From contig NZ_KB894572.1 in the NCBI RefSeq assembly GCF_000374525.1, positions 496,001 through 560,000 on the forward strand: a DNA stretch of 64,000 nt. Direction: 5' to 3'. This stretch comes from Amorphus coralli DSM 19760. GTDB lineage: Bacteria > Pseudomonadota > Alphaproteobacteria > Rhizobiales > Amorphaceae. Positions 1-8,600 of this stretch are shown one piece after another. Numbering within the stretch: the first letter of the stretch is position 1; the number at the start of each line of letters is the position of its first letter. A program made the translations under genes and the position numbers. Below the pieces are notes generated by a model that was not told where the DNA came from, searched no databases, and saw nothing but the letters and a program-made list of their open reading frames with translations.

Positions 1-441
1 GGCCACCAGGACGACGCCGATTGCCACGCCGAAGGCCCCGGTGACGGTGAGGGCGGCGGCGAACCGAACGGCCCTGGCGGAAGACAGCGGCCAGTAAGCC
101 ACCGCGGCAAGCACCAGCCCGCCGGCCACGGTGAGGAGGGTCAGGGTGATCATCTTCGCGGCGACATAGTCGGCAGTACGGGCCGGGGAGACAGCGAGGG
201 CTGCGAGCGTGTTCTGGCTGCGGTCCATCAGGATCGCGGCCGCCACGAAGCCGGTGCCCACCACAGCCGGATCGAGGAACAGGATCGCGGTCACGACCGT
301 ATCGGGCGCGGCGTCGGGCAAGAGCGCGAGGATCGTGGCAAAGGCGAGCGTCGTGATCGCGGTGAAGACGTAGATGCCCGCGCGCGCCTGGACACGCATC
401 TCCCAGGCAAGCAGCGTCGGCAGCATCCGGACTGCGGTCAT
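1..441 (-). CDS. ABC transporter permease, ABC-2 type (partial, C-terminus beyond window)
   Basis: This is the membrane subunit of an ABC exporter whose ATPase is the gene just upstream. The minus-strand reading starts MTAVRMLPTLLAWEMRVQAR and stays open to the window edge, giving 147 residues. It begins with a short cytosolic segment carrying the WEMR-type lead-in common in ABC-2 permeases. Hydrophobic stretches near residues 25-40 and 55-75, and again from about 105 to the edge, look like membrane helices. Its ATG overlaps the ATPase stop as ATGA, so the two are translationally coupled. The substrate cannot be read from the sequence; small drug/fluoroquinolone-type exporters have this organisation. 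The function call is good, the specificity unknown. Confidence 0.8.
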   Translation of the reverse strand, partial: MTAVRMLPTLLAWEMRVQARAGIYVFTAITTLAFATILALLPDAAPDTVVTAILFLDPAVVGTGFVAAAILMDRSQNTLAALAVSPARTADYVAAKMITLTLLTVAGGLVLAAVAYWPLSSARAVRFAAALTVTGAFGVAIGVVLVA

Positions 442-1370
442 TGCTCGGCCTCCAGGTGCACGCCGGTCACTTCCCGGAAAACCCGGTCGAGGCTCGCCTC
501 CTGGCTGTGGATGCGCTCGACGCGGGCGGAGCGCAGGAGTTCCAGGAAACGGGCATCGTTGCCCAGACCGTCCAGCGGGAAGGTTTCGCGGGAAAGGCCG
601 CTTGGACCGTTGAACGTGACGGTCACCGTCCGCCGGCCGTAGCGGGCCTTGAGTGCCTCGGGCGCGTCAGTAGTCGCCAGCCGTCCGTCCAGCATGAAGG
701 CGACGCGGTCGCAGAGCTCGTCCACGTCGCTCATGTTGTGGGTGGTCAAAACGATCGTGGTGCCCGCGGCGCGCAGCTCGCGGATGATCTGCTTCACGAT
801 GCCGGCATTGACGGGATCGAGCCCGGCAGTCGGCTCGTCGAGGAACAGGATCCGGGGGGCGTGCTGGATGGCGCGCACAAAATTGAGCCGCATCCGCATT
901 CCCTTGGAGAAGGTTTCCACCTTGCGGTCGGCGGCGTCCGTCAGGCCGACACGCTCCAGAAGCTCAGCGGTCGGGCGGCAGGGGCGAGCATAGAGCGAAG
1001 CGAAGAAGGCGAGGTTCTCCGCGGCGGTGAAGCGGAGATAGTGGTTCGGCAGCTCGAAGCCGACGCCGATCTCCTCGAAATAGGCGCGATCCCAGTCGCC
1101 CAGCGGGCGCCCGAGTACCGATGCGTTGCCCTCGTAGCCAGCAAGCTGTTTGGTCAGGATCCGCTGGAGGGTCGTCTTGCCGGCGCCCGAGGGGCCCAGC
1201 AGGCCGAAGATCTCACCTGGCTGAATGGTGAGCGATACGGCCTCGACGGCGGGTTTCGCGGAGCCCGGATAGGCATAGGTGAGGGTCCGGACATCGATGG
1301 CCGGGTCCGGATCCTGCGTCTGGTCCCTGCCGTGGAGCGTGGCACCGGTCGCCGTCTCGCCGAGTGTCAT
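438..1370 (-). CDS. ABC transporter ATP-binding protein
   Basis: This 310-residue ATPase subunit energises the permease encoded just downstream. It shows a Walker A motif (GPSGAGKTT), the signature region in degenerate form (FSKGMRMR, usual LSGGQ position), Walker B with catalytic glutamate (ILFLDEPTAGLDP) and the switch histidine (LTTHNM). A C-terminal extension of about 80 residues follows the nucleotide-binding domain, as in DrrA/CcmA-like exporter ATPases. I chose the ATG giving MTLGETATGA. A longer reading back to 1496 would run through the operators and into the divergent TetR gene. The divergent TetR regulator and its operators indicate control by that repressor. Confidence 0.9.
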   Translation of the reverse strand: MTLGETATGATLHGRDQTQDPDPAIDVRTLTYAYPGSAKPAVEAVSLTIQPGEIFGLLGPSGAGKTTLQRILTKQLAGYEGNASVLGRPLGDWDRAYFEEIGVGFELPNHYLRFTAAENLAFFASLYARPCRPTAELLERVGLTDAADRKVETFSKGMRMRLNFVRAIQHAPRILFLDEPTAGLDPVNAGIVKQIIRELRAAGTTIVLTTHNMSDVDELCDRVAFMLDGRLATTDAPEALKARYGRRTVTVTFNGPSGLSRETFPLDGLGNDARFLELLRSARVERIHSQEASLDRVFREVTGVHLEAEQ

Positions 1371-1413
1371 GGGGCGCGCCTTGTCCGTGTTCAGGCTGGC
1401 CGATAGGGTCTTT

Positions 1414-1449
1414 ACCGACCGACGGTCACTATACCGACCGCCGGTCGGT
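1414..1449. promoter_or_regulatory. Two tandem TetR-type operators in the divergent promoter region
   Basis: ACCGACCG-C-CGGTCGGT at 1433-1449 is a perfect 17-bp palindrome with a one-base centre. A second copy at 1414-1430, ACCGACCG-A-CGGTCACT, keeps 6 of 8 bases in its right arm. Their centres are 19 bp apart, about two helix turns, so two repressor dimers could bind side by side. The sites lie between the ABC ATPase start (1370, minus) and the TetR start (1480, plus). Binding by the adjacent TetR protein is inferred from position. Confidence 0.75.
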
Positions 1450-1479
1450 CTGTAAATTGAGTGAAGAGAGATCGCTTCG

Positions 1480-2169
1480 ATGCCGCGCGTGGTCAAACAC
1501 CCGGATGCCCGTAGAGCCGAACTGCTCGACTGCGCGCAGACGCTGTTCTTCGACCGCGGCTACGAAGCGACGTCGGTGGCCGATATTATTGCGGCGGCTG
1601 GCGTCTCCAAGGGTGGCTTCTACCATCACTTCGCCGCCAAGGAGGACGTGCTCACGGCCCTTGCGGAGCGGTTGGCACGGGAAGCGGCAGAGAAGGCGCG
1701 TCCGGTACTGGCCGATACCTCGCGCGATGCACTGACGCGCTTCAATGCCTTCCTCGGCGAAGCGCGTGCGATGAAGCGCGAGCAGGCGCCGGAGCTGCTT
1801 GCCGCCTTCCGAACCCTGTTCCGGCCCGAGAATCTGGTGCTCTACCAGCGCATCCACACCGCCCAGATCGCGGTGCTGAAGCCGCTCGTGGCCGACCTTC
1901 TGCGCGACGGCACACGCGAGGGCACGTTTCGCGTGGCCGATCCGGAGGCGACAGCGGAGATCCTGCTGCACCTTGGCGCTTCGAGCCGCGATGCGGTGGC
2001 GGACGCGATCAGCGCTGCGGCAACGCCGGACGCCGCGCCTGCGGCAGAACGACTGGAGGCGCGGCTGGTCGCGCTGGGCGTGGCGACAGACCGGATTCTC
2101 GGCCTTCCGGACGGAAGCGTCACGATGGTCGAACCGGGATTTGCGGCCGCACTCCTGATCCCGAGGTGA
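1480..2169 (+). CDS. TetR/AcrR family transcriptional regulator
   Basis: This 229-residue protein has the TetR helix-turn-helix near residues 10-55, including RAELLDCAQTLFFDRGY, the ADIIAAAGVSKGGFYHHF recognition helix and the KEDVL turn. The rest is a helical ligand-binding domain that cannot be assigned a ligand. The ATG follows a purine-rich GAAGAGAG ribosome-binding site. It faces the ABC exporter genes across two palindromic operators, so the natural reading is an autoregulated repressor that releases the exporter operon when it binds a substrate. The regulatory target is inferred from gene order. Confidence 0.9.
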   Translation: MPRVVKHPDARRAELLDCAQTLFFDRGYEATSVADIIAAAGVSKGGFYHHFAAKEDVLTALAERLAREAAEKARPVLADTSRDALTRFNAFLGEARAMKREQAPELLAAFRTLFRPENLVLYQRIHTAQIAVLKPLVADLLRDGTREGTFRVADPEATAEILLHLGASSRDAVADAISAAATPDAAPAAERLEARLVALGVATDRILGLPDGSVTMVEPGFAAALLIPR

Positions 2170-2477
2170 CCGGCACGCGTGTGCCAAATACATGCGACCC
2201 ATTGCATTTTGCAGTGCAATCGTCCATATAGCCGTCCAAGCACGCGTGGACGGGGCGTCAAGCTCCGAGGCTGCTTCTCCCATATGATATTCGCTGAGTG
2301 CCCGGCACGCGGGGTCCTCGCGACCTCGCCAGAGCGAGTCGCCGTCCGGATGGATGGCCTCGGTCTGATTTCCGATGCGATCGACCGCCGCCGCTGAGCC
2401 ATGAGGGCCAGGGCCGGGATTGATCCCGGGGGTCGCGCTTTGCTTGCGTGTCTCCCGTCACTCTTCGAAAGAGACCT
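2170..2477. promoter_or_regulatory. Intergenic region with candidate promoter and long leader for the DEAD-box/IF-1 operon
   Basis: No convincing gene lies in this 308-bp stretch. An inverted repeat, ATTGCA (2201-2206) and TGCAAT (2215-2220) with an 8-nt spacer, overlaps a promoter-like arrangement: TTGCAT (2202-2207), 17 nt, CATATA (2225-2230). This resembles the alphaproteobacterial TTGAC-N17-CTATAT consensus imperfectly. Transcription from there would give a 5' untranslated leader of about 240 nt, a feature often seen on cold-induced helicase mRNAs. The leader interpretation is inference only. Confidence 0.35.
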
Positions 2478-4001
2478 TTGACACAGTTTTCCGATCTCGG
2501 CCTTCACCAGCCGATCCTCGCAGCGCTCGAAGCCGAGCGCCACGTTACCCCGACGCCGATCCAGGCGCAGGCCATTCCGCCGGTCATGGAAGGCCGTGAC
2601 CTTCTCGGCATCGCCCAGACCGGAACCGGCAAGACCGCGGCCTTCGCGCTGCCGATCCTCCACTATCTCGCAACCACCAAGAAGTCCGTCCGCGGCCGCG
2701 GCGCGCGGGTCCTCGTGCTGTCGCCGACGCGCGAACTGTGCGGCCAGATCCAGGACCGCTTCGAGGCCTATGGCTCGAAGATGCCGCTGCGGACCGCCCT
2801 GGTCATCGGCGGCGTGTCCATCGGCCGCCAGAAGCGCGACGTCGAGCGCGGTGTCGACGTGGTCATCGCCACGCCGGGCCGGCTTCTCGACCTGGTCGAG
2901 CAGCGCGCCCTCTACCTGAGCGAAGTGGAAGTCCTCGTCCTCGACGAGGCCGACCAGATGCTCGACATGGGCTTTATTCACTCCATCAAGCAGATCGTCG
3001 CCAAGCTGCCGAAGGAGCGCCAGAACCTGTTCTTCTCGGCGACCATGCCGCAGGCGATCGCGCAGTTCGCGAACAACATCCTGACCGATCCGGTCGAGGT
3101 CGCGGTGACCCCGGTCGCCAAGACCGCGGACCGCGTCGACCAGGAGGTGATGTTCGTCAATCCGGCGAAGAAGACCGACGCACTGGTCCATGTCCTGAAG
3201 AAGGACGAGGTCAAGCACGCGCTGGTCTTCACGCGCACCAAGCACGGCGCCGACAAGGTCGTGAAGAACCTCGTCCGGATGGGCGTTCCCTCCGAGGCGA
3301 TCCACGGCAACAAGTCGCAGAACCAGCGCGACCGGACGCTGACGGCGTTCCGCAAGGGCTCCATCCGGGTGCTGGTCGCCACCGACATCGCGGCGCGCGG
3401 CATCGACGTGGAGGCAATCAGCCACGTCGTGAACTATGATCTGCCGCACGTGCCGGAAACGTATGTCCATCGTATCGGCCGCACCGCGCGCGCCGGTGCC
3501 GACGGCAGCGCCATCACCATCTGTTCGCCCGAGGACCGCAGCCTGCTGCGTCAGATCGAGCGGCTGATCAAGCAGAAGGTGCCGGTCGTTGCCGCGCCGG
3601 AAGGCCTGGCTGCTCCGGAAGGCGCGGGCGAAGGCGACGCTGCTCCTTCGGGTCGCAACGGCAAGGGCCGTGGCCAGCGCTCCGGCAATGGCGGCGGTCG
3701 TGGGGCCGGTGGCCGCACCGGTGGCAACCGCTCCGAAGGCGGTCGTCAAGACGGCGGTCGCGCGGAAGCCAAGCCGAACGGCGAGCACCAGCGCGGTCCG
3801 CGCCGTCACGACGACGACGGGTCGGCCCCGCAGCGTCGCGGCGGCAATCGGCCGGCGGGCAAGGGCAAGCCCCAGGGGCGCAAACGCCAGGACGCCGGCG
3901 CTTCGGGCGTCGGCGATGTGAACTTCATGCAACCGAAGCGCCCGGCGCGCGGTCGGCCTCACCGGTCGTCCGCCGCACCCGCCGCTTCCCAGAACAGGTA
4001 G
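2478..4001 (+). CDS. DEAD/DEAH-box ATP-dependent RNA helicase (RhlE/CsdA-like)
   Basis: This 507-residue RNA helicase shows all core motifs in order: Q motif (TPIQAQAIP), I (AQTGTGKT), Ia (PTRELCGQ), II (DEAD in VLDEADQML), III (SAT), IV (LVFTRTK), V ([11 protein letters not shown]) and VI ([10 protein letters not shown]). Beyond about residue 385 comes a low-complexity tail rich in Gly, Arg and Asn, typical of RNA-binding extensions. I prefer the TTG at 2478 (LTQFSDLGL, with AAAGAGA upstream), which matches the usual MTxFSDLGL start; a GTG at 2448 would add ten residues. The next gene is an IF-1, and the pair suggests a translation-related, probably cold-adaptation role. Confidence 0.92.
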   Translation: MTQFSDLGLHQPILAALEAERHVTPTPIQAQAIPPVMEGRDLLGIAQTGTGKTAAFALPILHYLATTKKSVRGRGARVLVLSPTRELCGQIQDRFEAYGSKMPLRTALVIGGVSIGRQKRDVERGVDVVIATPGRLLDLVEQRALYLSEVEVLVLDEADQMLDMGFIHSIKQIVAKLPKERQNLFFSATMPQAIAQFANNILTDPVEVAVTPVAKTADRVDQEVMFVNPAKKTDALVHVLKKDEVKHALVFTRTKHGADKVVKNLVRMGVPSEAIHGNKSQNQRDRTLTAFRKGSIRVLVATDIAARGIDVEAISHVVNYDLPHVPETYVHRIGRTARAGADGSAITICSPEDRSLLRQIERLIKQKVPVVAAPEGLAAPEGAGEGDAAPSGRNGKGRGQRSGNGGGRGAGGRTGGNRSEGGRQDGGRAEAKPNGEHQRGPRRHDDDGSAPQRRGGNRPAGKGKPQGRKRQDAGASGVGDVNFMQPKRPARGRPHRSSAAPAASQNR

Positions 4002-4011
4002 AGGAACGAGT

Positions 4012-4278
4012 ATGGCGAAGGAAGATCTGATCGAGTTCGAGGGCGTCGTGACCGAAGTGCTCCCGGACGGAAATTTTCGCGTGAAGCTGGATAACGACCA
4101 CCAGATCCTGGCCTACTCGGCCGGACGCATGAAGAAGCACCGGATCCGGACGCTCGCCGGCGACCGCGTGACGGTGGAGATGACCCCCTACGATCTCGAC
4201 AAGGGGCGCATCACCTTCCGCCACAAGACGGAAGGCTCCGGCCCGACCGGCCAGCGCCGCACCTTCCGCCGGCATTGA
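4012..4278 (+). CDS. infA: Translation initiation factor IF-1 (extended form)
   Basis: This 88-residue OB-fold protein begins [20 protein letters not shown] and carries the IF-1 core signatures ([24 protein letters not shown]). Classical bacterial IF-1 is about 72 residues. This one has an added basic tail (roughly residues 73-88, [14 protein letters not shown]), as in a form found beside DEAD-box helicases in Hyphomicrobiales. A GAGG ribosome-binding site precedes the ATG, ten bases after the helicase stop, so the two are surely co-transcribed. A strong terminator follows. It probably binds the 30S A site. Whether it is the only IF-1 in the genome cannot be told from this window. Confidence 0.92.
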   Translation: MAKEDLIEFEGVVTEVLPDGNFRVKLDNDHQILAYSAGRMKKHRIRTLAGDRVTVEMTPYDLDKGRITFRHKTEGSGPTGQRRTFRRH

Positions 4279-4324
4279 TTGCGGACAGGGACGCAGGCTT
4301 CGCGTTCCGCGTCCCACCAAAAAA

Positions 4325-4350
4325 GGCGCTCCGGGGAAACCCGGGGCGCC
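4325..4350 (+). terminator. Rho-independent terminator after infA
   Basis: An 11-bp stem (4325-4335 with 4340-4350, one G-U wobble) closes a GAAA tetraloop and is followed by TTTCTCGTT. It ends the helicase/IF-1 operon and lies in the convergent gap before the TIGR03032 gene stop at 4383. Confidence 0.85.
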
Positions 4351-4382
4351 TTTCTCGTTGAGGGGACCGGTCGCGGGGGCGT

Positions 4383-5591
4383 TCAGCCGGGAACGTGCCA
4401 GCCGCGTTCGGAGAGGGGGCGGTCGGGCGCCTCGATGGTGATGAAGCTGGCGAGGTCCGGGCCGAAGGTCGGCAGGGCCATCGGGCAGCGCACGCCGGGC
4501 AACACGCGCACGTCGAAGAGTTCGCGGATGCCGCCTTCCAGCCTCAGCCACTCGACGATGTCGCCGGTGCGCTGGTTGACGATCTGGATGCCGCACCAGG
4601 CGTCGCCGCCGCGCTTCTCCAGCTCCTCCTGAAGGGGGAGGCCGGAGAAGACGCCCTCGTGGCGGGCGAGCGACAGGCCGACCACCGCATGGCCGGCGTG
4701 GAAGGAGAGGCCGCGCAGGAAGCCCGGGCAGAACGCGACGCGCTCGCGCGATCCGCTCTCGCGATCGATGCGGGTGAGATAGCCGTTGCCGGAATCCAGC
4801 ACCCACAGCGCGCCGTCGTGGATGCGCGGCGAATGCGGCATCGACAGCCCGTCGGCGACGATCTTGTCGGTCTCCACGTCCACCACCACGCCGCCGTCGC
4901 GGCGATGGTTGCGCCAGCCGTCGACGATGTCGGTGGTCGAGACCGAGGTGACGTAGCGCGGCACGCCGTTTTCCATCGCCAGCCCGTTGAGGTGGCAGCG
5001 GTCCTCCGGCGCGAGCTTGGAAATGTAGGGCGGCCGCCACACCGGCTTGAAGGAATGCACGACGCTGTCGGTGGCGAGGCAGGAATATTTGGTGTTCACG
5101 AACAGGAGCCGGCCGGCCGTGTCGATGCCGAGCTCGTGCACGTCGAGGTCGGAGACGGTCTGGCCGCGGCGCGGCACGTAGAGCCGGTCGTGGTGCTCGT
5201 TGGCGCGTTCGTTGGGCGCCAGCACGTTCTCGAAGCGCCAGATCTGGGCGAGACCGGCCAGGAGCAGGCGCTGGCTGTCGCCGATCAGCCCCATGGCGCG
5301 GACGAAGTTGCGCTGGTGGATCGACAGCGCGCCGTTCGGCAGCACGCCCACCAGGAAGAGCTGGCCGGTCTGATAGGACGTGAAGGCAAGCGAGCAGTTG
5401 TGCATTGCCAGCCACTGCGGGAAGCCGCGCGAACAGCTGATGTTGGTCTGCAGCTGCTGCGCATCCTGCTGCGCGCCGGGCGCGTCGGCCGCGGCTTGCG
5501 GGGAGGCTTCAGCCGGGGCGGCGTCGGTCGGTACCGCTCCGCCTGAAGGATCGCCCTCGGTCTGCGGCGCGTCTGGCTTGGTATCGCTCAT
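4383..5591 (-). CDS. TIGR03032 / DUF4915 family protein
   Basis: This 402-residue protein of unknown function matches the TIGR03032 (DUF4915) pattern: FPQWLAMHNCSLAFTSYQ, GQLFLVGVLPNG, NFVRAMGL, followed by beta-rich propeller-like segments such as VNTKYSCLA, RCHLNGLAM and SPRIHDGALWVLDSGNGYL. The first 48 residues are Pro/Ala/Gln-rich and probably disordered; no signal peptide is visible, so it is likely cytoplasmic. It lies 108 bp downstream of the giant autotransporter on the same strand and could be co-transcribed. No catalytic activity should be assumed for this family. Confidence 0.85.
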   Translation of the reverse strand: MSDTKPDAPQTEGDPSGGAVPTDAAPAEASPQAAADAPGAQQDAQQLQTNISCSRGFPQWLAMHNCSLAFTSYQTGQLFLVGVLPNGALSIHQRNFVRAMGLIGDSQRLLLAGLAQIWRFENVLAPNERANEHHDRLYVPRRGQTVSDLDVHELGIDTAGRLLFVNTKYSCLATDSVVHSFKPVWRPPYISKLAPEDRCHLNGLAMENGVPRYVTSVSTTDIVDGWRNHRRDGGVVVDVETDKIVADGLSMPHSPRIHDGALWVLDSGNGYLTRIDRESGSRERVAFCPGFLRGLSFHAGHAVVGLSLARHEGVFSGLPLQEELEKRGGDAWCGIQIVNQRTGDIVEWLRLEGGIRELFDVRVLPGVRCPMALPTFGPDLASFITIEAPDRPLSERGWHVPG

Positions 5592-5699
5592 GTCATGCTC
5601 GATCGGTTCGCAAGCGCCGGGCGCAGCGTGGATGCGGGACGCAACGGCGGGCAGGGGAGGCGCGAGCGCCGGACCCGGCGCGGCTTTCCCGTCGGTCTA

Positions 5700-8600
5700 T
5701 CAGAACCGGTAGCCGAAGCGCAGCGACCCGCCGTGCGACTGGTAGCCGTCGGCGAAGGACCCGTCATATTGCAGCTTGAGCTGCATGCCGTGCACCTTCT
5801 GCAGGTCGACACCTGCCGACACCCGACCGACCACGTCGGCGATGGGCATGGCCGTGGTGAACTGCTCCATGTTGGTGACGCCGGCAAGCCGGGCAGTGGA
5901 TTCCCACGTGTCATCCGACATGAACGATACGCCGACGCCGGCGAAGAGGCGCGCGGGCAGATCATCGGACAGGTCGTAGCGCCGGCCGAACTCGACGCCC
6001 GGCGTGACGCCGAACAGGGTCGCGGTGGCGTCGTCGACAATGAGGTTCAGCGCGCCAGCGCCGCTCTCGCGGTAGCCTTCCTGGTGGATGGTGATGACGT
6101 CCAGATCCACCCGGGGCTGCAGGTAGAAGCGCTCGTCGAAGGTGAACTCGTAGGATGCCCGTGCCCGGCCGAAGAAGGTGGCGGTCTTCGGCTCCGCCTC
6201 GGCCACCGCGGACAGCGGTCCCAGCGTCATGTAGCGCGATGAATCGCTCCACGTGTAGCCGGCGCCGCCCACGAGCGCGAACAGCCAGGGGCCGACCTCC
6301 TTCTTCAGCGCGCCGGCGGCGGTGAAGGCGCTGGAGCGAACCTTTTCCGTGCCCGCGTCGTTGCGCAGCCAGGAGTCCTCATAGGTGAGGCTGCCGCCCA
6401 GGAACCAGCCGTCGCCGAGCGCCTTCTGACCGCCCGTCTGGATGCCGCTGGTCTCATCCTTGTAGCCGGTGGAATTGCTCGTCGCGTCCTGAGTGGCGCG
6501 GCCGCCGAGGAAGCGGCCCCAGACGCATTCGCCCTCGTCCATGACCGCTCCGGTGGTGAAGGCTGGGCAGGAGAGCACACTGTTGGCCGCCGTGATCGCC
6601 TTGTTGGACGATCCGGCGGGGCCGGCGACGGTGGTCTCGGAGGCCACCTCCCGCAACATGGTTTCGAGTGTCTCCGGCGTGGCCGCGTGGAAGGCGGCGA
6701 AGGCGTTGGCGATGGAGATCTCGTCGCGCGAATAGCGGATGGGCTGGGCCGAGCCGTCCTCGATCTTGTCCCAGGCGCTCTGCAGGCCCTTGCTGACGCC
6801 CGTCGCGTTGCGGCCGAGCGCCACGCCGGTGTTGGCGAAGGTGGCGCTCTGGACCTCGAAGCCCTTCCAACCGGCCGACGAGGTGGTCACGTCGGTGAAG
6901 TCGAAGACGAGCGAGGACAGCACGGTCAGATCGGACGTGTCGGTGCCCAGCACCTTGATCAGGTCGGTGCGGGTGTTGGGCAGCAGCGCCTCGGGATCGA
7001 GCATGGCGCCCCAGGTGCCGGCGAAGTCGCCGCGCACGATGAGCTGGTCCGCCTCGCCATATTCCATGTCGAGGTCGACGCCGGTGAGGAGGCCGCCGCG
7101 GCTGGACGTTTCGTCGCGCCAGATCCTGCGCTCGATGCCGGAATAGTAGTGGGCCGCCGCGAACGCCTGCTTCAGGCCGGCGGCGTTCACGTCGATGGCG
7201 CTGCCGCTGCCGCTTGTGCCCAGGCCGAGGAGATCGCCGGTGACCTGGGTCTGCAGGAAGCGGTCGGTTCCGCCAATGTTGATCGAACCGGCGTTGAGAA
7301 CGGTGTCGAGGTCGGCGATGGCACCGGTGACGAAGGTGCCGGTGCCCTGGTTGAGGAACATTGCCTGGCCGGTGGCCGGTACGGCGCTCAGGCGGACGGC
7401 ACCGTCGGCCGCTGATGAGGCCGTGTTCGTGGCGGCGTAGTCCTTCGACCAGGTCTCCTTTCCGGCGACCGACTTGACGACGTTGCCGCTGACGGTCCCG
7501 GAGTTGTCGAGCTTCACCGACCCGTCGCTGTCCACTGCCGCGAAGATGGCACCGCCGGTGCCGGACGAGGTGGACGAGCCGGCGACGGAGCCGCCGGACC
7601 CGACCGTGACATTCACGTAGGTGTCCTGGGTCTGGCCCCAGATCGCCCAGGCATTGTCGGCCTTGGTGGCGACGGAGCCGTTGACGGTCACCGCAACCCC
7701 CGCCTCGCTGTTCTCGCCGTTGCGGTGGAGGGAGCCGGCGTAGGTCTTGCCGTTCTTCTCGAAGATGCCGCCCGATCCAGCCACCGACTGCGCGACGATG
7801 CCGTGGGCATAGTTGCCGGTGGTGGAGATCGAGGCGTTGGAATCGACCGTGACAGTCACCACGCTGGAATGCCGGCCGTCGCCCTTGTCGTAGGTGTAGT
7901 TGGATTCCGACGCGACATAGTAGGTGGTCAGCGGGGCGTTGAGGTCGGCAAAGACGCCGCCGCCGCCGCCGATCGACTGGGCGAGCACGCCGATGCCGCC
8001 ATCGCCGGTGGTAACGATGGACGATCCGTCCTGCAACGCGACCGTGACTGCGTAGCCGGCGCCCCGCGACTGCTCGGAAACGAACGACACGCTCTTGATG
8101 CTGGTTTCCGACGCGGTCAGGAAACCGCCACCCGCACCAATCGACTGGGCAACGATACCGACCGCTCGTTCACCCTTGGTGGATACCGTGCCGGAGTGGT
8201 CGATGCTGACAGTGCCGCCGTCGAGCGAAGTAGTGTCCTTCGGGTCGGAATCGGTGCCGATCGAGGAGATCGTGATCAGATCGGACAGGCTGTCGTCGTT
8301 GACTGCACTGCCCGTGCCCAGCGAGACGTCGCCCAGACCACCACCACCGCCGATCGACTGGGCGATGATGCCCATGGCGCGGCTGTCCGTGGTCGAGATG
8401 ACAACGCCGGAACCGGTGCTGACCTTGACCGCGCCGCCGGTGTTGGCGCTGGAATCGCTCCCGGTGCCGCCGAAACTCAGATCGATATCGCTCATGGCGA
8501 ACCCGGTCGAGATACCGGTGCCGCCGCCGCCGCCGATCGACTGCGCCACAATGCCGTGCGAGGCGAAGCCCTTGGTGTAGATGCTATTGGCGTAGACGCT

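Noticed and set aside
2179-2397. 72-codon open frame in the helicase leader
   Set aside because: No ribosome-binding site, odd composition, and it overlaps the candidate promoter region.
1842-3962. 706-codon minus-strand open frame opposite TetR and the helicase
   Set aside because: It is antisense to two well-supported genes and has no recognisable domain; the same GC effect explains it.
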